Positions 7,494 to 12,612 of a stretch of 12,612 nt of DNA are shown piece by piece; position 1 is the first letter of the stretch; the number at the start of each line of letters is the position of its first letter. The stretch lies in assembly GCA_002007315.1 (NCBI GenBank), contig LNZQ01000060.1, positions 1-12,612 on the forward strand, given 5' to 3'. Origin of the DNA: Epulopiscium sp. Nele67-Bin004 (GTDB taxonomy: Bacteria; Bacillota_A; Clostridia; Lachnospirales; Cellulosilyticaceae). Both the position numbers and the translations under genes were made by a program. Below the pieces are notes generated by a model. It searched no databases, was not told the DNA's origin, and saw nothing but the letters and a program-made list of their open reading frames with translations.

Positions 7494-8372
7494 TTAGTTT
7501 TTTCCTTTAAGGCTATATAGAGGCCCTCGAATATTATCCATAATTTGTTTAGTTATGTGCGGTTTATTCATCGTATACAAATGTATTCCATCAACACCAT
7601 TTGCAAGTAAATCCAAAATCTGTTGTGTTGCATACGCAATTCCAACTTGTCTAAGTGCATATGCGTTATGCTCATAAGCCTCAACAAGAGTTTTTACGTT
7701 TTCTGGTATAGTTGCTCCACAAAGTGTTGCCATTCTTTTTAGTTGTTGTGCCGAAGTAATAGGCATAACCCCTGCAACTATTGGCGTAGTTATTCCTGCT
7801 TCTCTAACTTTGTTTCTCCACTCATAAAAAGTTGCATTGTCAAAAAATAATTGCGTAATAAAAAACTCTGCCCCTGCATCAGCTTTAATTTTCAGATTTT
7901 TTATGTCCTCCTCTAAATTTGGTGCATCAGGGTGAACTTCTGGATAACAAGCACCTGCAACACAAAAATCACTATAATTTTTGATAAACTCTGTAAGCTC
8001 TGAGGCATATTTAAAATCACCAAGTTTGTTATCACCAACCAAATCCCCTCTAAGTGCTAATATGTTTTGTATGCCTTCATCTTTAAGACGTGTAAGCACG
8101 TTTGTTATCATGTCGTCAGTATCTCCAACACAAGTTAAATGTGCAAGCGATGGAATGCTATATTTTTTTTGTAATAGTGATGCGATTTCTACAGTGTTAG
8201 ACTGGCTGCTACCAGACGCTCCGTATGTAACGCTTATGAAGTCTGGTCCAAGTGGGGCTAATGCATCAATTGTATCATATATTTCTGGCAACCAATCGCC
8301 TTGTTTTTTTGGTGGAAAAATTTCAAAAGATAGTACTGGCTTATTTTCTTTAAACAAATAATTTAATTTCAT
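7494..8372 (-). CDS. metF: 5,10-methylenetetrahydrofolate reductase
   Basis: 292 residues, normal for bacterial MetF (about 280-300). This FAD enzyme reduces 5,10-methylene-THF to 5-methyl-THF, the methyl donor for the MetH encoded two genes downstream. Visible family motifs: FEIFPPK at 16-22 with the conserved glutamate E17, the FISVTYGASG segment (about 45-54), LAHLTCVG (about 76-83), ILALRGD (about 104-110) and EFFITQLFFD (about 165-174). The ATG (8372-8370) has GGAGGG (8379-8384) at about 7 nt. It is first in the operon metF - reactivation protein - metH, with junctions of 0 nt and an 11-nt overlap. The leader is only about 25-30 nt from the predicted promoter, so no SAM or cobalamin riboswitch fits in front of it. 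Confidence 0.96.
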   Translation of the reverse strand: MKLNYLFKENKPVLSFEIFPPKKQGDWLPEIYDTIDALAPLGPDFISVTYGASGSSQSNTVEIASLLQKKYSIPSLAHLTCVGDTDDMITNVLTRLKDEGIQNILALRGDLVGDNKLGDFKYASELTEFIKNYSDFCVAGACYPEVHPDAPNLEEDIKNLKIKADAGAEFFITQLFFDNATFYEWRNKVREAGITTPIVAGVMPITSAQQLKRMATLCGATIPENVKTLVEAYEHNAYALRQVGIAYATQQILDLLANGVDGIHLYTMNKPHITKQIMDNIRGPLYSLKGKN

Positions 8373-8401
8373 AATACACCCTCCAATTTGTAATTTGTAT
8401 A

Positions 8402-8410
8402 ATTATACCA
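8402..8410 (-). promoter_or_regulatory. Extended -10 promoter for the metF operon
   Basis: On the minus strand TGG TATAAT (TATAAT at 8407-8402, TG at 8410-8409) lies 29 nt upstream of the metF ATG. At 17-nt spacing the -35 position falls at 8430-8425 (TAGACC, poor), inside the terminator hairpin of the upstream operon. It is a plausible extended -10 promoter with a weak -35. Confidence 0.5.
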
Positions 8411-8452
8411 AAAAAAATACAGCTGGTCTACAAAAAGTAAACCAGCTTTTTT
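8410..8452 (-). terminator. Terminator after the GerW operon (symmetric, could act both ways)
   Basis: AGCTGGTCTAC (8421-8431) and GTAAACCAGCT (8437-8447) form an 11-bp stem, with one G-U pair on the minus-strand transcript, around a 5-nt loop. On the minus strand it follows the gerW stop at once and is trailed by eight T (8417-8410) after three bases. On the plus strand it is trailed by six T. It separates the gerW operon from the metF operon. Confidence 0.85.
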
Positions 8453-8454
8453 AA

Positions 8455-8913
8455 TTAAATTTCGTCTAAGTCTTCTAAATCTTTATCAAAATCAATATCA
8501 ACCTCAGCTACTGTTGCTGTTTTGTCTGTTTTTCTAGTTTTAACTTGATTAACTAGATCAGGAATGTTTGCCATAAGCCCTGGAACCATGTCAATAAGTT
8601 TTGTTAGGCTATCTTGACCTTTGATATTGATAAGTTGTGTTGTTCCGTTTTGAATAACTAGCATTGCACTTGGCGTAATGTGTGCTCCAAGCCCTCCTGC
8701 GTTTGAACCAACAGGACCATCAAGAGAACGCTCTTTGTCTTTGTCTTTCTCTGTAAGTGTTGCCGAACTTTTTGCCCCTGTACCAACACCAAAGCTTACA
8801 TCAACAAGCGGTACTAAAATTGTATCTGCTATGTGGATAGGCTCTCCAACAACTGTTTTTGTTGTAATAAAACTTTCTAATTCTTTTAAAAGACTGCTCA
8901 AACTATTTTCCAT
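8455..8913 (-). CDS. gerW: GerW/YtfJ-family sporulation-associated protein
   Basis: 152 residues, typical of the family. YtfJ/GerW in Bacillus is a spore protein needed for normal germination; homologues also occur in non-sporulating relatives, so the exact role here is uncertain. The conserved core is visible: VVGEPIHIADTILVPLVDVS (21-40), then the glycine-rich SFGVGTG (40-46), GSNAGGLGAHITPSAMLVI (69-87) and a C-terminal amphipathic SLTKLIDMVPGLM (102-114). The acidic tail (DKDLEDLDEI) is not conserved in my memory of the family. There is no signal peptide. The ATG (8913) overlaps the stop of the upstream DUF2953 gene by 11 nt, with AGAGG about 9 nt before the ATG. The DUF2953-GerW pair is a recurring clostridial neighbourhood, supporting a joint function at the membrane or forespore. 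Confidence 0.88.
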   Translation of the reverse strand: MENSLSSLLKELESFITTKTVVGEPIHIADTILVPLVDVSFGVGTGAKSSATLTEKDKDKERSLDGPVGSNAGGLGAHITPSAMLVIQNGTTQLINIKGQDSLTKLIDMVPGLMANIPDLVNQVKTRKTDKTATVAEVDIDFDKDLEDLDEI

Positions 8914-9946
8914 CTTCTTCTTCCTCTCTCAATTTGCGTGATTTTTTTGGTTTTTTAGGGAATATCACGTTAAGCACTTCACCAATAAACTTTCTAACAT
9001 CTTTATCAAATATAAGCATAATTATTAGTTTTAGGAGCTGTGCTAAACTAAATTTCCCTACCATATATAGACTACCCCAAATACCTTTATTTATAAAGTT
9101 ACCTGTAATTGTACCATAATTTATATAAATAGGTAACAAAACAGATGTTCTTGCTACAAAAAGTCCTGTTTTATCGGGTGTATCTCCACCATATTCAAGG
9201 TCAAATCGTAGTTTTTTTGGTAGTATAGTTTTTACCATCTTTGATAAACATATAAATGTTTTTTTGATGGTTGCGTTTCTATATGGACTTTTCATCATAG
9301 TAGACAATATTTGTTTTGATTTACTTTCGCCTTGTGGCTCATCATCTACTGGTTCTTCTTGTGACGATTTAATTTTTTCTCGTGCTGTTTTTGGTTCTTC
9401 TGGTATCTGCTCTAACAATGGAGTTTCAGGACTTATACCTAAAATGTCAAGTTCCATTTCATCAAGTCCACCAAGCGGTTCAAATTTTGGCTTTGGCTGT
9501 TCTTGTGGTTTTGGCTGTTCCTTTGCCTTTGGTTCTTCTTGTGGTTTTGGTTGCTCTTTTGGTTTCGGTTCTTCTTGTGGTTTTGGTTGCTCTTTCGGTC
9601 TTCGTTCTTCTTTTGGCTTTGGTTGCTCCTTTTGCATATCGGGTTTTGGCTCATCATCTGGCTTTGGCTGGGCAACTTTCGGCTCTTTAGGTTTAGATTT
9701 TTTCTTTGGACGTGGATACAACTTTTTATTAAATATACTAACTTTTAGCTTGTTTTTCTCTTTGGTAAAAAACTGTACCCTCAATAAAGATAGTATATAA
9801 ATATCTAACTCCACTATAAGTTCTTCCCACTTTTCCACGTATATATCATATTTGTTGGGCAAAAATAAAATTAACGCTATAACAGTGACTATTAAAAATA
9901 GTATAGCCAACAATAAAAATTTTATCAACTGCAAAATAAAAATCAT
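8903..9946 (-). CDS. Membrane-anchored DUF2953 protein with proline/lysine/glutamate repeat
   Basis: 347 residues. An N-terminal hydrophobic segment (about 3-30) is a likely membrane anchor. Residues 80-155 are a highly charged Pro-Lys-Glu-Gln linker that includes four 12-residue units (106-153) of the type KEQPKPQEEPKP. Residues 155-215 are an acidic low-complexity stretch. Residues about 246-325 match DUF2953: DLEYGGDTPDKTGLFVARTS (249-268), then a middle LPIYINYGTITGNF and a KLIIMLIFDKDVRKFI close. The C-terminus is strongly charged. DUF2953 has no known biochemical role; its usual company is GerW/YtfJ, as here, where the two genes overlap by 11 nt. ATG 9946 has AAGGAG 7 nt upstream and lies 2 nt after the stop of the small gene before it. 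Usual DUF2953 proteins are shorter (about 200-240 residues), the difference being the repeat-bearing linker. Confidence 0.8.
   Translation of the reverse strand: MIFILQLIKFLLLAILFLIVTVIALILFLPNKYDIYVEKWEELIVELDIYILSLLRVQFFTKEKNKLKVSIFNKKLYPRPKKKSKPKEPKVAQPKPDDEPKPDMQKEQPKPKEERRPKEQPKPQEEPKPKEQPKPQEEPKAKEQPKPQEQPKPKFEPLGGLDEMELDILGISPETPLLEQIPEEPKTAREKIKSSQEEPVDDEPQGESKSKQILSTMMKSPYRNATIKKTFICLSKMVKTILPKKLRFDLEYGGDTPDKTGLFVARTSVLLPIYINYGTITGNFINKGIWGSLYMVGKFSLAQLLKLIIMLIFDKDVRKFIGEVLNVIFPKKPKKSRKLREEEEDGK
9488..9631 (-). repeat. Four in-frame 36-bp tandem repeats in the DUF2953 gene
   Basis: Four consecutive 36-bp units encode KEQPKPKEERRP, KEQPKPQEEPKP, KEQPKPQEEPKA and KEQPKPQEQPKP (residues 106-153). 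The repeat period is a multiple of three, so gain or loss of units keeps the frame. The plus strand of this stretch is a run of GGTTTTGG/GGCTTTGG-type words, which creates long spurious antisense reading frames. Confidence 0.85.
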
Positions 9947-9948
9947 AT

Positions 9949-10245
9949 TTACTCCTTCACTTCACGCAACAAAGTATCATACGTAAATGTTTGTTTATTA
10001 TACATTTCATCAATAAGTAATCGTAAATACTCTATTACCGTATCTTTATCTTTAGTGACTCCCAACAAGTAGCTATTTTTATAGTTAGTAGTTAAATATT
10101 TGCCCTTAATAATTTCAAAACCTAAACTATTATACGGACTTGTGCATAGAAAATACAAATTTTTTGGGTATTTTCCTTTTTTAATCCTTTTGAGCGAATA
10201 CACTTTTACCCGATTGCTAACTTTAATTTTTTTAGAAATTTTCAC
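9949..10245 (-). CDS. Small basic protein, DUF6514-like
   Basis: 98 residues, lysine- and tyrosine-rich, first gene of the DUF2953-GerW operon (2 nt before the DUF2953 ATG). The layout resembles DUF6514, a small clostridial family of unknown function: a basic strand-rich N-terminus (VKVYSLKRIKKGKYP), an NSLGFEIIKG segment near 39-48, and an ending with a predicted helix and loop (DKDTVIEYLRLLIDEMYNKQ, then TFTYDTLLREV). The resemblance is of pattern, not strong identity. No signal peptide or membrane helix. The start is a GTG (10245-10243) with AAGGAG about 10 nt upstream. An ATG lies 4 nt earlier and closer to that site, but it is out of frame and gives only five codons (MSENF). Function unknown; position suggests a link to the DUF2953/GerW pair. 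Confidence 0.55.
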   Translation of the reverse strand: MKISKKIKVSNRVKVYSLKRIKKGKYPKNLYFLCTSPYNSLGFEIIKGKYLTTNYKNSYLLGVTKDKDTVIEYLRLLIDEMYNKQTFTYDTLLREVKE

Positions 10246-10307
10246 TCATATATTACTCCTTACAAAATTAATTTTTCCTTATAGAATACTTTACCATGTT
10301 TTTAGGA

Positions 10308-10313
10308 TATAAT
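10308..10313 (+). promoter_or_regulatory. Candidate -10 of mscS
   Basis: TATAAT at 10308-10313, 35 nt before the chosen mscS ATG (10349). I see no good -35 at 16-18 nt. The implied transcription start (about 10320) makes the earlier ATG at 10322 an unlikely translation start. Confidence 0.45.
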
Positions 10314-10348
10314 ACAAGTATATGGTAAAAAAAACTAGGGGGAATTTT

Positions 10349-11406
10349 ATGTTTGACTATTTAATTTCGATGATTTCATCATCTGCTGTATCAATAATTA
10401 CGTTTATGTTGTTTGTGGTGTTTTATAGATTGTACCATAGAATAACAATCCGATTTATTAGTACACTCGGAAAAGGTGTTCCTGATATTATAGAAGAATT
10501 TAATTCGGCACTTAGAACACCTCTTAAATACGCTTGGTTTATAACAGGTGCATATTGTGCTGTTCTTGTTTCGCCACTTATCAACTTATCTATTTTTAGT
10601 CGTGTTTGGCTCACCCAGTTGTATCAAATGCTTTTAGTTTTTTGTGTCACATACGGGGTATACAACACCGTTTCAATTTATGAAACTATTTTGCTAAACG
10701 TTGGAAGTAAATTCACACTACTTGATAATTCACTACTTATTAGATTTTCCGTTAAAGTTGCAAGATTTTTTATAGTTGTAATTGGTGTTGGCGTTGCTTT
10801 TGGGCAGTTTATTACCAACTTAGACACAATTCTTACAGGGGTTGGGCTTGGTGGTGTTATATTTACTGTTATTGCAAAAGACACTCTTACTAACATACTA
10901 AATGGCGTTATGCTTATGGTTGAAAGCCGTTTTCTATAGGCGACTGGATAGAAGTTTCTTCTCTTGAAGGCATCGTTGAGGACGTAAGCTTTAGAAGTAC
11001 ACGAATACGAACATTCACGCAAGGTATAGTTGTTATTCCAAACACAACTATTTCCAATGACAATATAATCAACTGGTCGGCTATGGAAAAGCGCCGCACC
11101 AAGTTCTCAATCGGTGTAACGTATGACACGCCAAGAGAAAATATCGAACTTCTTGTAACTGAAATCAACTCACTATTAAATTCTAACCCAAAAATTGAAA
11201 AAGATACACCACTTGTATATTTTAATAGTTATGGAGATTTTTCGCTTAATATCGAGGTCATATATTTTTCACTTGAGGTGAGTTTGACGCCGTATAGCTT
11301 ACTCAAAGAAGAAGTTAATATCGCAATTCTTGACTTGGTGCGCCAACATAAAATTGAGATTGCATTTCCAACTCAAAGTGTTATTATGGAACAAGGAAAC
11401 TCATAA
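10349..11406 (+). pseudogene. MscS-family mechanosensitive channel, interrupted by a frameshift at about 10930-10936
   Basis: Two adjacent frames together encode one MscS-type small-conductance mechanosensitive channel of about 352 residues, a membrane pore that releases solutes under osmotic downshock. Start ATG 10349 is chosen because AGGGGG (10337-10342) sits 6 nt before it. The first part has about five hydrophobic segments (near 3-25, 58-78, 84-105, 128-155 and 163-185) ending in the pore-helix region GVGLGGVIFTVIAKDTLTNI. The frame then hits TAG at 10937-10939 just after MVESRF. The family continuation, IGDWIEVSSLEGIVEDVSFR then GIVVIPNTTISNDNIINW, lies in the -1 frame and runs to TAA 11404-11406. 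Adding one T to the TTTT run at 10930-10933 restores RFSIGDWIEV. The rest of the C-terminal half is intact, which argues for a recent mutation or a sequencing/assembly error. Confidence 0.85.
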
Positions 11407-11416
11407 TTTTGCAGAC

Positions 11417-11447
11417 AAAAAAAGAGCTGTGCGTCAGCTCTTTTTGC
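11417..11447. terminator. Bidirectional terminator between mscS and the spoVM-like gene
   Basis: AAAAAGAGCTG (11419-11429) pairs perfectly with CAGCTCTTTTT (11435-11445) around a 5-nt loop. T runs follow the GC stem on both strands (five T on plus, seven T on minus). It lies 11 nt after the mscS stop and just past the stop of the convergent 26-codon gene. Confidence 0.9.
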
Positions 11448-11448
11448 C

Positions 11449-11529
11449 TTACTCTTTTGGATTCACCTTAAATACTTTAGCCAATACTTTACGCACAAAT
11501 TTTGGCGGAGTTATAACTTTAATTATCAT
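11449..11529 (-). CDS. spoVM: 26-residue SpoVM-like spore morphogenesis peptide
   Basis: A 26-codon gene, ATG at 11529-11527 to TAA at 11451-11449. The peptide opens MIIKVITPPKF and continues VRKVLAKVFKVNPKE. B. subtilis SpoVM is also 26 residues and has PKF at the same positions 9-11, where Pro9 is needed for its recognition of the convex forespore membrane; like it, this peptide is an amphipathic, basic helix. SpoVM anchors the SpoIVA ATPase coat basement layer to the outer forespore membrane. The ribosome site AGGGGGTG is very strong and ends about 6 nt before the ATG. Upstream, CATGAAGTA (11561-11553) resembles a mother-cell sigma -10 (CATAnnnTA). It is convergent with mscS across a bidirectional terminator and 66 nt downstream of the ABC ATPase gene on the same strand. 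Spore coat function is inferred from length, motif position and a strong ribosome site. Confidence 0.8.
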   Translation of the reverse strand: MIIKVITPPKFVRKVLAKVFKVNPKE

Positions 11530-11552
11530 ATTTTCACCCCCTAGACCCCTGT

Positions 11553-11561
11553 TACTTCATG
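11553..11561 (-). promoter_or_regulatory. Possible mother-cell sigma (SigE/SigK-like) -10 element before the spoVM-like gene
   Basis: Minus-strand CATGAAGTA (11561-11553) differs at one position from the CATAnnnTA type of -10 used by sporulation mother-cell sigma factors. It would start transcription about 15 nt before the ATG, just upstream of the ribosome site. The -35 is not clear (an AC about 14 nt upstream is all that fits), so this is weak. Confidence 0.28.
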
Positions 11562-11595
11562 TTATTCTAGTACGTGAAAAAGTGTTCCCTTTTTT

Positions 11596-12327
11596 TTATA
11601 AAACTTTTAAAATTTCCCTTTTCTTCAAAATAAAGCTATCTGACGTGCTAAAGTTGTCAACCTTGTCAATTTTTATGTCCGTTAAGTCAAAGCATTCTGT
11701 TAATTGCCCAGGCTCTCCAGCCATAATATAAATTTTGTCTGCAATAAGTATAGCCTCATCAATATCATGCGTAATTAGTAGCGCTGTCATGTTCATAGTA
11801 TGCACAATGTCAAGAAACCACGCTTGTATTTGCCCTTTTGTTATACAATCCAGTGCACTAAACGGTTCATCTAACAACATAACACTACTATTAAATAAAA
11901 AACTCCTCAAAAATGCACTACGTTGACGCATACCGCCTGACAATTGATGTGGATACTTATACATTGCATCAGTAAGACCAAACACTTTCGCATATCTTAA
12001 TACTTCGTCATGTGCCTGTTGTTTAGGTACTTTTTTTATAACAAGTGGCAATGCTATATTGTCAATTACCTTTTTGTATGGCAACATCAGATCTTTTTGT
12101 TGCATATATCCTACATTTCCGCTTACGCCAGTAATATCTTTCCCTTTTAATAAAACACTGCCACTATCAGGGGTTTCAAGACCCGATAATATATTAAATA
12201 AAGTGGTTTTCCCAATCCCACTTATACCAAGAAGTGCAACTATTTCACCCTCTGCAACTTCAAGGTTGATATTTTCAATAATTTGTCGTTCATCATATTT
12301 TTTACTTATATTCTTCCCTGCAAACAT
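11596..12327 (-). CDS. ABC transporter ATP-binding protein, NitT/TauT/ThiZ type
   Basis: 243 residues, the normal length of a stand-alone nucleotide-binding subunit. It powers import through a partner permease. All catalytic motifs are present: Walker A GISGIGKT (34-41), Q-loop in GYMQQKD (Q76/Q77), signature LSGGM (129-133), Walker B VMLLDEP with E154, D-loop SALD (157-160) and switch His187 in LLITHD. The 'RQRSAFLRSFLF' after the signature fits the group that works with NMT1/THI5-like substrate-binding proteins (SsuB/TauB/ThiZ relatives). ATG 12327 has AAGGAG that overlaps the stop of the substrate-binding gene 9 nt upstream, so the two are one operon. The permease gene is not in the window and presumably lies to the right. 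Substrate cannot be told from the ATPase; thiamine precursors are one possibility. Confidence 0.92.
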   Translation of the reverse strand: MFAGKNISKKYDERQIIENINLEVAEGEIVALLGISGIGKTTLFNILSGLETPDSGSVLLKGKDITGVSGNVGYMQQKDLMLPYKKVIDNIALPLVIKKVPKQQAHDEVLRYAKVFGLTDAMYKYPHQLSGGMRQRSAFLRSFLFNSSVMLLDEPFSALDCITKGQIQAWFLDIVHTMNMTALLITHDIDEAILIADKIYIMAGEPGQLTECFDLTDIKIDKVDNFSTSDSFILKKREILKVL

Positions 12328-12336
12328 AGTTGCTCC

Positions 12337-12612
12337 TTATGGCAAATAATCATTTGTAAACCCTTGTGTTCCGATTGGCAAACTTATTAGCCCCTCATCA
12401 TACATCCAATCATAAAAATTTCCCCATCTTGTGGCATCAATTGTTCCCCATTGAGCTTTATCCGCTTGGTATTCTGATGCCAAAAATTGTTGACTTGCCT
12501 TTGCAAGTTCTATATCAATTTCTGGTGCATGTTTTACTAATATTTCTGCAGAAGCTTCTGGATTTTCTATCGCATACTCATACCCCTTAGAAGTTGCCTC
12601 CAAAAACAATTT
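12337..12612 (-). CDS. ABC transporter substrate-binding protein (NMT1/ThiY-like), C-terminal part
   Basis: The minus-strand frame ending at TAA (12339-12337) is open to the right edge of the window, so only the last 91 residues are seen; the TTG at 12609 is inside the gene and is not a start. The sequence KGYEYAIENPEASAEILVKH, then DWMYDEGLI and the ending GFTNDYLP is typical of the C-terminal lobe of NMT1/THI5-like periplasmic-type binding proteins of clostridia. These are lipoproteins outside the membrane that hand a ligand (a pyrimidine thiamine precursor, sulfonate, nitrate or similar) to the permease. The ligand-binding residues lie in the missing N-terminal part, so the substrate is open. 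It precedes the ATPase gene by 9 nt, in one operon. Confidence 0.85.
   Translation of the reverse strand, partial: KLFLEATSKGYEYAIENPEASAEILVKHAPEIDIELAKASQQFLASEYQADKAQWGTIDATRWGNFYDWMYDEGLISLPIGTQGFTNDYLP

Noticed and set aside
8373..8454. SAM or cobalamin riboswitch in front of metF
   Set aside because: Only about 80 nt between operons, mostly taken up by a terminator hairpin and the promoter; no room for either aptamer.
9264..9800. Plus-strand frame rich in Gly, Ser, Phe and Cys (FGFGSSCGFG repeats) that looks like a structural protein
   Set aside because: It is the antisense of the Pro/Lys/Glu repeat region of the DUF2953 gene, which has a membrane anchor, a known domain, a ribosome site and operon context; the repeats of the shadow simply mirror it.
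10322..10348. Earlier in-frame ATG (10322) as the start of mscS
   Set aside because: It has no ribosome site and lies about 9 nt after the -10 hexamer, at the expected transcription start; the ATG at 10349 has AGGGGG at 6 nt.
10926..10939. Programmed -1 ribosomal frameshift as the main explanation for mscS
   Set aside because: The slippery stretch is only four T, not an X-XXY-YYZ heptamer, I see no clear downstream pseudoknot, and MscS channels are not known to use this; a lost base is simpler.
1..12612. CRISPR array, tRNA or rRNA gene, or complete insertion sequence
   Set aside because: No regularly spaced direct repeats, no cloverleaf with T-loop motif GTTCRANNC in suitable context, and no transposase with terminal inverted repeats were seen; the only mobile-type trace is the nuclease tail fragment at 4034-4195.

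Overview
The window looks like chromosome from a low-GC, spore-forming Clostridia-type Firmicute. The evidence is AT-rich intergenic DNA, strong AGGAGG-type ribosome binding sites, extended -10 promoters of the TGnTATAAT form, hairpin/poly-T terminators, a cobalamin-dependent methionine synthase split as in Thermotoga and many clostridia, and two sporulation-associated genes (a GerW/YtfJ protein and a 26-codon spoVM-like gene). Genus cannot be fixed from the sequence. Everything here is read by eye; no database search was possible.

Layout from left to right. (1) 1-328: 3' end of a plus-strand DUF1566/Lcl-type C-type-lectin-like protein, then an 11-bp perfect palindrome. (2) 364-1089 (minus): an orphan protein whose first half resembles the tail tube protein XkdM of PBSX-type phages and whose second half is an unrecognised helical domain. 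(3) 1224-4003 (plus): mazG and thrS, each with its own promoter, closed by a strong terminator. (4) 4034-4453: the C-terminal tail of an Rpn/PD-(D/E)XK nuclease-type gene left as a fragment, then AT-rich DNA with no gene. (5) 4454-8372 (minus): a tight three-gene methionine methyl-transfer operon, metF, a free-standing MetH reactivation-domain protein, and a MetH that lacks that domain. MetF makes methyl-THF, MetH passes the methyl group through cobalamin to homocysteine, and the reactivation protein rescues oxidised cobalamin with AdoMet. (6) 8455-10245 (minus): a tight operon of a small DUF6514-like protein, a membrane-anchored DUF2953 protein with a 12-residue KPQE-type repeat, and GerW/YtfJ. 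(7) 10349-11406 (plus): an MscS-type mechanosensitive channel broken by a one-base frameshift at a short T run. (8) 11449-11529 (minus): the 26-codon spoVM-like gene, convergent with mscS across a bidirectional terminator. (9) 11596-12612 (minus): ATP-binding subunit and C-terminal part of the substrate-binding subunit of an NMT1/ThiY-like ABC importer, running off the right edge.

Most of the window is core metabolism. The points that stand out are the orphan tail-tube-like fusion, the spoVM-like microgene, the mscS frameshift, the split methionine synthase with a Cys-rich tail on its reactivation protein, and the repeat-bearing DUF2953 protein.
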